DNA of 64,000 nt, taken from the NCBI GenBank assembly GCA_014338405.1, contig JTDE01002247.1, positions 6,554 to 70,553 on the forward strand, given 5' to 3'. Every line of letters starts with the position of its first letter. Positions within the stretch are counted from its first letter, which is position 1. Of the stretch, positions 47,597 to 60,461 are shown one piece after another. The translations under genes were made by a program, and so were the position numbers. The stretch is from Paragonimus skrjabini miyazakii. Its lineage: Eukaryota > Platyhelminthes > Trematoda > Plagiorchiida > Troglotrematidae. The notes below the pieces were generated by a model that was not told the DNA's origin, did not search any database, and saw only the letters and a list, made by a program, of their open reading frames with translations.

Positions 47597-48399
47597 GTAT
47601 CAATTTACTTTGTGTTTTTTTGCTCTAACGCCACTGTCATTGTAAAATGCAAGGTCAATCGCTGATATTGCCCGTTGCTTTGCTCACACAGCGAAAGTAA
47701 TAGCAAGCGAATAAATCATGAGTAGGCAAAAGTGTCTAATAGGTGGCAAATGACTGTCCATATAGTATTTAAACTGAAGATCTTGCTCGCGTTTATGCAA
47801 AATACCCGCGACAAGACTAAAATCACCAAAGGCAGACCAATACAACTACACCCACATCCGACGCTTTAAATGAAGTGAGCAAAATGCACAAACAACCATT
47901 TCTACTTGACACTGTCTCCGAGGCCTAACTGCTGATGGTATTAAAGGCCTTGGTGGAATCCACAGTGAAAGCGTACAATAGCTGGTTGGACTTACTAGAG
48001 TTTCATTCTCGCACCACGCGGGTTGTTAGGTGACATACATGACAACCACACGAACACTCATACGTATTCGTTTCTAATACTTCAGTAAGGACTACTCCTG
48101 ATCAGAAACTTCATATCACCGTTTACTAAACTGACCTGCGGACGACTGTTCGCGTATCACTCACTTTCTCAACTAATAGGCAAAGGCGTAATGAGAGCAT
48201 CGTTGAACCTCTGAGGGACTGTTCATCGTTTCCAGATGCAGTAAACAAACAAGGGCACAGCATATCAGGAAATTGGCTCCCAGTGTTTCAGAAACCTTAC
48301 CTGCCAGTTGCTCTTCACCTGTCTCCGTCTAATTTCTCAAGCAGTAGTCTCTTTGTACCTGTACTGAGTGTGAGGTGAGAGCAGGTGACTTTGCATGTA

Positions 48400-48401
<2 letters not shown>
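47597..48401. other. No gene recognised
   Basis: Non-coding sequence between the possible exons and the microsatellite. Confidence 0.5.

Positions 48402-48431
<30 letters not shown>
48402..48431. repeat. (AT)n microsatellite
   Basis: Uninterrupted alternating AT tract of about 30 bases. Confidence 0.95.
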
Positions 48432-48436
<5 letters not shown>

Positions 48437-51400
48437 GCAGTGAGAACTTTTTGCATGCATGATACAACTCTGACAAATATTTCGCAGCTCCCTACAATAT
48501 ACGTACCGAAGCTGATTGTAAATTCGCAGCTTCGAAACACAAACATTTTAAAACTAGAGGACCGAGCCACACGAGCCCAAACCAAGCTGTCAGACATTGG
48601 CGTATAGTTTTACATTCAAGTCTGAGAAAATAGTCAACGTCTAAGTAGTTATGTCTTTTTCAGCTAGAAAATCAATAAGTTTACACCTGCTTTTCATGTA
48701 GAAGTGTGACTAACCACATATTGTGCTAGGTAGTTGACAACAGAGGGGTCGTTAACATGCATAGAGGTATACATGTACGGATTAGTTACTACGCAGTTTA
48801 CGGGTAAACGGTGAAGATATAAATACAAATATGGATAGAGAAAGAGTCAGCAAGATTAGTATATATAGGCTGAGTGGGATCATGTCTGTTAAAAATTGTC
48901 ACTGAGGTAAAATAGACGCTTTATGAACTTATGAGAAAATTTGAACTATTATGAAAAAGAAAGAGAGGGAGCCTACTGAACAACGTCGCGACATGATAGT
49001 TAGTATAAAGGTATTCATGAGACGATAAATCAGTTACTATCAATGTCAAAGTCAAAACTTAACGTGTAAGTCCTTTTGAGGTAGTGAACGGGCGACTTTA
49101 AACTATGGTTCAGTACAGTTAATTTTTCGAATTTTTGACTTAGGAGAGATGCCTTTAAACTGGAATCGTGAGAAACCAGTATGAAATGCTGACAGTTGAT
49201 TTCTTTAATTTACTTATCTGGTTTAATTAAAAGAAACCTTTCAACAGACTGAGAAAAGGCAACAATTCCTAATGTTGAATTTCGGAAAGAATATTCATAC
49301 TGACCAAATTGGTCTTTCGGAAACAGGCTTGCAAAGTAAGAAACAATGAGGGACATCTGTTTGCTAGAGCTGTGTGAATTCGGAGTGAACAAAAATAGAC
49401 CGGTGAAGAATGCTCTTCAAAATAATTGCCTAAGAATATTATACGGCAAAGAGAGAACAATAGTTCATTACTGATGTGGCAAAAACCATGTTTAAACTGT
49501 GAAACAAAAAGATGTCGCTTTGCAAACATTATCCACGGACTGTAGCAGTAAGAGAACAATACAGGTTTATGTATCAAAGATGGCCTGGAATTGATCACAA
49601 ATAAATGGACACAAGTCCGTACATTTTATGTGCAACCATTTTGTACTGAAAGCATACTTGACACCTTGTGACGGTCAGCAAGTTTATGACGTGTGTGCGT
49701 ATACCTGTGAAGGGCTCTAACAAAAACGTCCGAAAACATTGCTGCTTGCATCTATTCCTCATATACAGTTGTACACTCAACAGTGTCAGACATGGAGACT
49801 GTAAAAACTTTAATAGAAAATTGCTGAACTCAAAATTCAGTGTATCAATCACAAACAAGTTTTTCTAACAAACGGCTAATATTCCCCAACTGCTTCGATG
49901 CTTAATTTTTCCCCATAATTTTTGTTACCGAACAAGTTCTGTCATCTATATGCGAGGGAAAAAATATAGCTTTTGTTGCCCTGTATTTGCTTCAATCGAG
50001 GTGCATGAAAAATTTGACCAGGTTCCAAAAGTGTGGAAAACAATGAACAAAAGAAGATAGATTGCAAATAAAGAGAAAACATTCGAGTTAACCAGATTGA
50101 TGTCTGTAGTTGTAATGATTGTCTCCTGTCTGTTCATCGAAAGAATATTAAGACGTTCAGTCTTATCGTATGTATCTTTATAAGCATATCATAACAAAAG
50201 AGTTCTGCTTAAACAGAACCCTGTCTGATTTATTACTCGTCTGTTAGAAAATTGAGATGTAGTTCCCCATTGTGAATCAGTGGAAATTTAGATTCCTCTC
50301 AAGTGGTGCTAGCATTTCTGGATAGGAGATTTTCTCTAAACTGAGCGCTCGCTTTAGCAGCTCCTATTTGGACAATGCTAATGTGTACTGTGCCTTTTAA
50401 AATAGGCCAGACAGAGTTGTACGTAAACATTAATACGCAAACGCAATATGAGGACGGACTTAGTGGGGATATCCTCAGGATAGGCAATTTCATAGATTCC
50501 CCCCAAAAGGTTTACAGCAGATGGTGACTGGGAATATTGGCTGCATGACTTATAAACTGATTATTAATGTCTGTCACTGAAGTTCCTAGTTCCCGTTTGT
50601 CTACAGAAAGTGTTATTTGTGTCATAGAAGTAATTAGTACAATTTCGGTAACGAATGTGTATGGCTTTATATTTTCTCATATTGAACGGCTACTGTTTGA
50701 CCATGTACCAATGGTTAAAGCAAACCAAGTCATTCTGTGGAATTTTTGCGCTCTTCTAACAATCTGTAATGTGTTACTTGCGCGTCATTGACCACTGGTG
50801 AATTTGAAGTACACTGGAAGTCAGAAGCATCTAAAACCAACGGCATAGAACCAAGGAATAAACTGGGATTGTCGTAAAAGCTAAGATGAACGGAGTGTAG
50901 CACAAAAATCAGACCTGCACACGTAAGTTAATATAAGTTCCTGACTATATATGTGCTCCCAAAGTTGTCAGGAGACCAAAAAGATTTACAAGGTGTTGCT
51001 GTTTTCCAGGACCAGCTGTAACTGTCAACCAACTATCACTGGAAGACTTGCAGAGATCGTTCTAGTCCGAAGTTAGAAGTTTTGAAGATGGGATAAGGAG
51101 CAGGGGGAACAGGCGTGAGCCAACGGTCTGCCAACATGTGCACTAAATCTGCACAACTGTACTGCAAACAGGTGAACATTACGTCAGAACATATTAATAA
51201 AGTCGAACAGCTGGATCATGTTCGTTGACTAAACAGTTTTTGTAAAAGAAAAACATCTGAACAACCTGTTGCACAAATTCGACGGATATGTAGTATTTTT
51301 ATTTCGATCAGGACAAGTTTTATGTCCCCTTCTTCGTAAAAATAAGTGGTTTGTAAACCATTTGCTGCTACGTTCAGAACATCAAGCTGGCAAGAACGTT

Positions 51401-54400
51401 GTCTCGTCGATGTTTTGCTATTCTCAGTTGCACTCTGGTTGTTCGTCTACCATTTGTAATAATTTTTCCATCTCCTGTTTGAGCTTACACACCATGGTTT
51501 TAAGAACAATATTCCAGTCTCCATTTTTTTCAACCGACAGGCCAATACATTTTCTTGTGATTGCTTGCAGTTAGCCATCCGAGCCAGTTGCTGCTGAGGA
51601 TGAGATTGATTGTGGTATACACTCCAACAAAAATGTGATAAAATATTATTACAGCTATCCTAGAAACTTATTATCATTCCTGGTTAGTCACGTGAAATCC
51701 CACATCTATACAACTTTTGGTGTAAGTACTGCATACACGATAGCTTAGCTGTTTCTCGACTGGCATTGTGTAAAAATCTAAATCTAGTTGTTACGTGATT
51801 AGTCGGTAGTTTACCGGATTCCGATCAATTAACAATCTTTGGTATCAGAACATCGTGTTCCAAATGTTTGACTGTCTTTATTGAGCGAAGATTTAACAAA
51901 TAAGTCACATTTTATACGCTCATGCGCTTTGTACCTGTTGGACAGTATGTAACTTTCAGTCCGAGAGGCATAAAATGGGCTTAAACAACCATAGACACGA
52001 CAACAAAAATATATGTGCACAAATAATTGAACGTGTTGGCCAAAGATATTAAGCCATAAACCAGATTAAGGTGGGCTTATTATTAGGCACACGTCAACCA
52101 AACGGATATGCAAAACCTAAAAGTGTGTTTTGTAAAGATTTGTCAAGAATGTTTGGGGTTTTTTCAAGGTTAAGAGAAAGTGAGCAGCTGAACCGTGTAC
52201 AGATAAGATAATGAGCCGACTTTTTTCAGTTCTAGACAAGTTTAAAGCTAAACACTTTCACCGTCCTATCTACACACTCGTTTACACTGCTGTGTGACAC
52301 CTACAGGACCTTCTGATAACTGAAGGTATTTGCAGAAATTGATTGTTCAACAAATACCCTTATTTGTATCGTGCCGTAACCAAAATTAGACTATGAAAAA
52401 CAACGGTGAACCAACCGCTTCTGAATGGTGTTTCTGTCTACTTCACTTTATGCAGTCGATGTCACACTTTTGTCGCTTACAAAATGGAATCCAGTTAACC
52501 AACTTTTTTGGCCGTAAGCAATGACATCGGCAAATTTCGTTTGCTTTTTTCAAATAGAAAATTTTCCAAATGTTTTCAAAATGTAAGGCATATCAATGTC
52601 TACCTGTTCTACCTTCTGCTAAAATGTAACAAATATTTTCTGAATATATTTCAACTAATCTTTACAAATACTTAATCTGCTGGATAATACCTTCGCTTGT
52701 TTGCTGACAAGGTGCATGACTGACTAGATGTTCGCCCGATATTCCTCAATGCGAAATACCACTCATATTAACGAATGACGCGAAATTATTCAACAAAACT
52801 TTGAGTTTGTGCCGTATACGGACATTTGCCTTCATCCGGCTGCGAAATGATGCACTTAAGAGGGGTCATTCCGGATTCCTTTCTCGAGTTGCCTCTACTT
52901 TTTGTTCTTCGTTTTAAATTAGCTGCCACTCCGACTAGAAGTGTAATAGCGGATTTTCAAAACCATAATTTTGTCATCAAATTTTCATAATATTCACATC
53001 ACCATAAACCATTTTAGTTCATTTTGGTTTGCAGCGTAACTTACCAAGCAGTTATTTAGTCGTTTTAGTAAGGGAAGTATGAAATGAAACTAAACAACCC
53101 GAAAGTATAGCATTCTAGAAAGCCTTCCTTATAAAAAGTTCCTTTTACATATATGTTTCGAAAAATTAACTCCATAGCACAGGCCAATCTTACCGTGATA
53201 AATCTGAGGCTGTTGTGGTGTCCATTAGGAAAACTAAAAAGGAAGTGCTCATTTACCACTATCGATTATGAAATGAGATCCTAGTGGTCGACTAACAACT
53301 TGACGTGTTCTCGAAATCCATCTTCAATGAATGCTATTTTGTTTAGAATCAGAGATTTGTGTATCGTCACGAAGGCAGATTTGATGCACATCTTTTTGCT
53401 TTAAATTCACTCATGAGTTTTACCGGTATCGTATTCCATTTGATGTGCTTCTGTTCATCTTGTGCTGAGAAGTTTACTCATAGTCCAGTAGACGAACTCA
53501 GCACCAACAGTATGGATGTCAACATAAAGTTAGCGGTGTTCGTCACGAACGTAGACGTACGATAACTGGCTTCACCATAACCAAAAAAGAAGAAATGCTT
53601 GTCGTTGTGTCCGACGTAAATGCAGTTAGAGATAAAAACATCCAACTGACTAATGTAGTGCGTCTCAACTTGTTTAGAATTATCACCATAGTGGTTTATT
53701 TAAAGCAACATCATTACTCACTTTTCTCAATCTCAGTTATATAACCAATGAAATTAGAATGCTGATCGGTAAATAACTTAGTTACCATATTTCAGTGTGT
53801 CGAATTTCAAACCAAAGAACGAATTGAGGTAGTCAAAAAACCTTTAGGGATTTTAACTGCTTCCAAGACTACATAAACGTCGCAATTAACAAATAGTTTG
53901 AAAGTGAAAGACCGGAGTAGACCGGCCTCAGCAATCGTGGAGCATAACTCGATAAAACAGCACGTGAGAACCCCAAACAACTCAAAACAAAAGCTTCATA
54001 CATCATAACTAGAGAGTTGCAATCAGATATCCCGTAACCGTTTCTATACATATAAGAGAATCTGTTTGTGAGTTTGTTGCTGCCATAGTAACAAATGTAC
54101 GACCCTTGAGCTTCGAACATTTTTTCATTGTTTTATGGATTGGACGATCGCGTACTCAACTCTTCCACACTGCAACCCAGCAGGGATGCAGCGTAAACCA
54201 CTTTAGCACAATTCGGCTTCCGTCTGCCATATTCAACATCGCAAAACTCAGTTGCTGTCACAAAAACTCACATACGTATTCACAAGTGTTAGACGGTCCA
54301 GGAGATGTATGAGATTGGCAGTCTTCCACCACGTAATTTCTATCGGGGCACGAATTATCTGGAAGGAGTACTATATCTCCAAATTCAGAAACTTGAACCA

Positions 54401-55013
54401 TTTTCCTTCGACCAGGATACAATGTTAACTTTTTGCAATGCATTCCTTTCTACTGGTTAATAAGACAGTCACTGGGCTCGTGGATGTCAGTTAATGCGTA
54501 AAATGATTTAAAATGCGGCTTCTTCATCGTAATGTCACATGTCTTTTGGACGCATTACTACTTTTGTCGTAAACATCATGTCATGTTAGACCGGTTACAT
54601 TACCAGGAAATCATAATAAACTAGTGATTCTTACTTTGGGTTTGTTTGGTCTTTTTGATCTGTTCTGATTTTCGCTTTACACCTATGTTGGTATCTGTCT
54701 GTAGCTCACAATTAGCCTACTCGTTACAGTGTACGGGGTGATTTACTAACCAGTTGTGGACTCATATAATTGTTTAATGTTAAATTGAATGTATCAATTC
54801 GTAGAAAAACTCGGTATAATGGCGATAGTTATACGAATAAATTATTATTCACAAGATAATATGAACATACTTTCTGGTTACAGTTAACCGAGTAGAAACG
54901 AACGGTGAAATTTAGTGGTCTAGTCGTTAGTTCACAGCATACCAAATCTTGAGCGCAGCAATACGAAGTAATCGAGATAACCGATGGACTTTGGAATATT
55001 TCGTAACTTGAAC
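48432..55013. other. No gene recognised
   Basis: 6.6 kb, AT-rich. The longest frames are 109 codons (49,598-49,269 minus) and 101 codons (51,269-51,574 plus), without motifs. On the minus strand near 51,540-51,430 there is a short coiled-coil-like run (VCKLKQEMEKLLQMVDEQ). Near 54,400 minus there is GDIVLLPDNSCPD, loosely like an integrase C-terminal motif. Neither is strong enough to call. Confidence 0.45.
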
Positions 55014-55306
55014 AAAGTCGTAAATATAGATTGAACATCGCTCACAATTGATCGCAGCTGATGCATTCCCAGAGACTTGTACAGTCAGCCCATTTCGAAA
55101 TGAAGCAATGGACTCGAGTTTCGCTCTGATTAGAGCTCGTCAGTAGTGCATATCATCGCCACGCTGTTCATGAGGCAACCGTGTTTACCATTTCGCCATT
55201 GACCTCATATTAGGCACGACCGAATTATCATATGTGAACACTCAACCACTTTCACTTGTGAGTAACGATCAGGTTGCCGGATCGCCTCATCAGTAAAGTC
55301 GTAAAT
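55014..55306. repeat. 12-bp target-site duplication around SINE copy 3
   Basis: AAAGTCGTAAAT occurs at 55,014-55,025 and again, identically, at 55,295-55,306, exactly flanking the SINE. This marks a retroposition event by target-primed reverse transcription. Confidence 0.9.
55026..55294 (-). mobile_element. tRNA-derived SINE, copy 3, with B box deleted
   Basis: A 269-bp minus-strand copy of the SINE at 5,365-5,670, colinear over most of its length (head, A-box region, GAGCTCTAATCAGAGC body, GTTCAATCTAT end). About 24 bases containing the B box are missing between repeated GCC strings, and the A box is diverged (AATGGCGAAATGG on the minus strand). It also lacks the GAAAATCAAAATCCCC tail of copies 1 and 2. 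Despite these losses the flanking duplication is perfect, which points to a fairly recent insertion. Confidence 0.82.
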
Positions 55307-55429
55307 GTTGTGACTAGAATTCACAAAATCGACATATGCTAACCTTCAGGTATTTACAGTTCAAAGTGCGTATATATTTAATGAACCGTCAGCGTAAACA
55401 GATGATATTTTAATGCAATCCCTTGGTTA

Positions 55430-55798
55430 TCACAAAAATGACATAACTTGGGGAATAATAATTTTAACGGGGTTGATTGAGAAATAATAAAAATTAGAAA
55501 CGTCGACAATGTTTACGGGACAGACAACCCATTCACTTGTCATACCAGATGATGCATTCACTGGACGATCTCCATAAATTTTACCTGGGTGAACACTCAA
55601 GATCTTAAATGAACACTGTGTTGATTGACCTGCTCGTTTTATCAACCGCTGATGATCCCGGTGTGTGACCAAAACATCGTCAACTGCATGCATGTATTTA
55701 ATACTTAACCATCTGAACATACATCGTGGACTTTTCAAATCACATGCGTTGCTTGGGTGATCATATAGTTCGGTCTGACTATTCATCTTGGAGTGCAT
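55430..55798 (-). mobile_element. Possible decayed LINE RT fragment
   Basis: A 122-codon minus frame. KYMHAVDDVLVTHRDHQRLI resembles an RT motif C with following helix. Further on, SVHPGKIYGD and NIVDVSNFYYFS could correspond to SKCKVM and VDxFxYLGS of RTE elements. Similarity is low and no flanking RT motif was found, so this is tentative. Confidence 0.3.
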
Positions 55799-55799
55799 T

Positions 55800-58700
55800 T
55801 TCTAATCAAACATTCTGCGTAAAACAGTCATCTGCATGCTGCAGGCTAACCGTGATGACTAGTGGTCACGTGACTGATCGAGTAGATCAGTGGAACATGA
55901 CTCATTCAGGCATCGATAATGTGGTAGAACAACCATTTGGTAGATGAACAACAGAATAGTACGCAAACATCACATATTTAACCGGGTACAACGCTAAAGA
56001 AGAGGTAAAAATTCATTCCTCAAAGGCTGTAAGGTTGACTTACAGAATTACAGGTGTAATCAAACGGATTTCAGTTACTATGACTTCATATCATTCATTA
56101 ACTCTTCATGACAATACTTTGTATTTATCTTCGGACTGGAAATTCATGTGATTGGAAGTAATCATGAAAACTGGACTAACGCTACAATAACGACTGAGTA
56201 GGTAATCTGTAATTCTCAGACGCTAGTTTTCATGGTCTGGTGGTCACAGCTATCCTAAGACACGAAATCACTAAAACGGAGGTTGAATTGATTAGGATTC
56301 AAGAGTTTTAAGTGGAAATTAAAGTGTCTCACCAGGATCTATGATTTACTCATGTCGAATAAATAAATGAGTTCGTCTGTGTCTGGTTTGAAGTGAATTA
56401 GTAGTGGTCTATGAAATCGAATCGACTAGCACACGACGATCAACAGAATGAACACTGAGTTCACCGGGAAACTGAAAGACATAATTCCGCATGATTACAA
56501 CTTGCAACCGAGTGGAAATTTCCAAGTTTTTTGTGAGTGTGCTAAGAGCTTGTTCCCCTATGTTTGGCTTGTTTTATCACATGAGCTCAATCAATTTTTC
56601 TCAAATTGCTGATAACGAAAACTTTGCATGTGAAATTAGCCCATTCTTACTTTCATGTGTAGCATGCGACTGATTAATCGGTGAACGCGAAACGAGGCCA
56701 TCTGGTTAACTCAATGCCATTTCTAAGCCACTAAAAAGACACATCGTTTCACTTAACATTCTGACAGATAATTTGGTGAAATTTGAACTTCTTTCACACC
56801 AAATCAACACATCACGCATTGATGTAGGTATACAACAATCACGAAGCCACGCAATTTCGATTTTATGATCCTGCAGAACGGAACACGGGGTTCATAACAA
56901 AAGTTTTCTTTGGACTGGAGTCCAACACACCCACGCTAAGGGAAGGGCACAGACTCGGCTTGAAGTGATTAGTTGCATAAGAGGCCAGTGTGATTTGCAG
57001 TAGTCTCCTTGTGATGGATCGCCTTAGATAATCCACTTTCTTCCAATCATCTAAAAAAAAGATGGAACTCAAACAGACCGCGTCAGATCTGACCGCAGAC
57101 CAGAGTTTGAGGCTTAATTTGGTTTGTCCGTCCTTCAGAGAGATCATAGCGTCCGGTACTAGCCCATTTCAAGAAATATGCTTGATCTAACCATTGTGTA
57201 GACAGCCGCACCGTAGATGTCATCAATTCGCGGGTCTCATGTAAATAGATATCGCTTCTCTCATTCAGTTACACTTAGAGCTACTGGTCATTGGTTGATT
57301 ATGAACAAACTTTTCACTCCCATCCTAGTAGTTTACCATTAGCCTATAAGCAAGGGAAGTTCTAGTCTAATTTTACTCACCCAATACTAGTGACAATTTT
57401 TTCTGAGGAGCATGAAACATTTGAAGACATTAATATGAGCTAACCTGTTAATCCATCGGAGACAACACAGCACACACTAAATCTGTGTTCTCTTATCAGT
57501 AGCAAAAAGCATAAGTATTTTAGTGACAAAGTATGAAAGACACTTTCAGCTGCATGACAATCAACAGTGTTTTTTGCATTAACAATCTAATCGCATCTCA
57601 CGGGTAAATTCCACAGAACTCAGATATACGCTATAAAGTACGTAATTAATTCCCGCATAATTTAGGTTCTGAATCTGTTAAATATCGCTCTGAATATTTC
57701 TTACCAAAACGTGACAGGAACGTCTCGTTCAAAGTTCAAAGTTCGTAATTTTAATCCTGTTCAATAACTGTCCCTGAACTCATAAATCTGTTCAGTATGG
57801 TTTTATCGCCCTGGACATCAAAGTATAGAGCTTATTATTTAGAACTGTACTGACACATGACCTCATGAAATCTGTCATCAGAATTTCACTTCAAAGTAAC
57901 ATAATTTGATAACTTGACAGGTATAGCCAGATATAGAATATACAATTACGCATCAAAGAAATTCGAAGTCTATTGGTCAGTTTACCCCGAATTTTTGTGA
58001 TTTTTGTGACTTTTCAATTTCATTTTGTACCGTAAATGTATTTGCATTTATTTCAGTAGAATAGAATCAACATAACAGTGTGTCAAATATACTTGCCAGA
58101 TAACATTTTTAGAATTCTGTTGAACCAGTGTTCAACAATTTACACACCAATGTTTGACGGTTAACAAACACTTTTTCCATTGGTTTCACTCTGTTAACTT
58201 ACCACATTCATTCATAGAAAAAGTTTCCCGTTTTGTACACCCAAGGGAAGATAGATGCAAATTGGTAACCTCAATTATGCCTAATGACATGGTTGGTGTT
58301 CTGGGTTGACCTGACGTTATTAGTGTAATTGATACTGCACATGTTGTTCTACAAACTCCCGTCCTCCGTTCACTTACGAATGAGGCTTAATTTGACTGTC
58401 TTGGAAGCAGTCAACTTTCACACCATAGTTTAATAAGTAACTATCAATTGTTCTTTTTCTAATCTTTCATTGAGTAGGTTAACCTGTGAATGGAGTGTAG
58501 TCCGTGGTTTGTTCTTAAGCTGTGCCACTGAACTTGCAAAAGTTTGCGTTCTATTTGTGTTTCAATTATCGACCAATCAGACATAACTGTTGATGACTTA
58601 CACTGATGATACTGAAATGAAACTAACCATGAAAGGTCTAAAATATCTGGACACTGTACGGAATCCTTGGAATCGTTGTCAAGAGCTTTATTTAGGCAAC

Positions 58701-60445
58701 CATTCAAGAGTTATTATGAACAAAACTTGAAGTTGTGAAAAATCATCATCAAACGTGCCTAATAACCACCCCGATATCACCAAACTATTTCATAGTAGGA
58801 GCAAGACCTCGGGATTCCACCGACAAGCAATTTACGCCTGTCCACAAACTACATGTCCATGATTATGAAGCACAAGTAATGACACACATGCAAGGGAAAA
58901 TCTGCACAAAATTCCATCCGAAAGTTTACTGCGAGCTGTTCAGTTCTTCACTTCACCTTCAATTGGGGGTGAACGCATAATTTTATTGTTCTTAACTGAA
59001 AAGGTGTGGCGTTTATGAAACTTGTTCAATCATGGTTCACTGGGAGGGCTACTTGGCTCTGAATGTGACCCTATCCAGAAAACTTGATAAAACTGGGCCA
59101 ACTCCTAGCGTACTGAAAACATGAGAAGTCAAACATTAACCTACAAATTCTTCTCACTAGGTCGCACACAAGATCTCTTGCCACTTGTTGTTAGAAACCT
59201 GGATCTGTCAGAAGAAACTTTTGTTTTTGTCAAAAAGGGCATAGCGTAGGACATCCATTATTAATAATTCTACGGATTTCAAAACGGTAGCCCTCTATTC
59301 TGCCTACTTCAGGTTCTCTCATATCTTTTCTTTATGACAAACATGGTTGCTCCTAGTATCAGTAAGGTCTATGTTATTGACTTTTAAGTTTCCTTCTCGA
59401 TAAGTCCATAGTCTGCGTAAATAAACATAAGTTGTTTAGTTTAAAGCTCTGTAAACTTTCCCTGTGAATGGCCTGTATCCATGACACTAAGCAACAGTCT
59501 TTAATTTTAAGTGATTCGGGTGATCTGGTTGGTCTCACATCCATGCATTTTCACCTGCTTCTTGTATTAGGAGATATCAGACTCCGTGAGCATAATACCC
59601 ACTTGGCTGTTTCACTTGATGTCCTGTTTGCAATCGACCTAGTTCAGTTCACAGACTTGAAGTCCAAAATCGTTTGATAACATGGGTAGTTTTGCATACG
59701 TTTATCTATCAAACAATTGGCAAATTACAGCAGATGCGTTCCTTTTCTCCAACAGATTTAACAGTGGAGCGCAAGCTGTTCCCCTGCGTTTAACTGGTGC
59801 TGGTAAAACTGTTTTTCCAACGCTAGAACAGCCATTTATCTACAAACATCTGGAATTTTAAAGTGGCGAATTGTAGCCTTTTGTTTTTTAAAAGCCCATT
59901 GGATATATACTATCCTGCAAACTGAGAAAGCAGCTGGTTAATCACGGCTGTCTCGGTCGTGGTATGCAATCTTTTGAGGTTAGAACGTTCGCTTGGCAAG
60001 TTTAGTAAAAACAGTCAATAGTTATTCCAGAAGATACAACTGTCTATAACCACCCTATGCCCGGCGGGTTTGAAACATGAATTTTCTACTGTTTGTGTCG
60101 TTGTCTTGCGTCATACTGGGTCTGAAATAAGACTTTTTGTTCGGCTTCTCGTCGCTGGTTGCTATCATATTCATTTTGTCTTGTGGATGCACTCATTTGA
60201 CCCTGAGTGGACATTCTGAACCTTATCTGTAAGTTTTTGGTAGGGAAATCTGGAAGAGATCATCCTTTGAATAACAAACCTTAACCCGGAATGAATTGAT
60301 TACTGTAGCCGAAATAATTTGCAAGCTGATTAAATAATCTTCTCTTCTCTCCTGAAACTTGTCTTTCGATTATTTCGGGGGGTTTCTTCAGTTTTCGACC
60401 GTCGGCTGTTCTTTGTATAATTCCGTGAAGATAGTCTCCTCGGGT
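55800..60445. other. No gene recognised
   Basis: 4.6 kb, AT-rich. A 94-codon minus frame (57,147-56,863) and an 81-codon plus frame (58,735-58,980) show no known motif. Confidence 0.5.
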
Positions 60446-60461
60446 TATATATATATATATT
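60446..60461. repeat. Short (TA)n tract
   Basis: About 16 bases of alternating TA. Confidence 0.8.

Noticed and set aside
48337..48607. Open frames on both strands across the AT microsatellite
   Set aside because: The frames are produced by the repeat itself (alternating Y and I codons).
51269..51574. 101-codon plus frame, with an antisense coiled-coil-like run
   Set aside because: No ATG (it opens with TTG), no splice signals, no motif; the antisense run is under 40 codons.
54258..54443. Minus-strand frame with GDIVLLPDNSCPD and a cysteine-bearing end, loosely like a BEL/Pao integrase tail or a Wnt C-terminus
   Set aside because: Wnt-type double cysteine and the integrase tryptophan are absent, and no neighbouring RT, integrase or exon motif was found.
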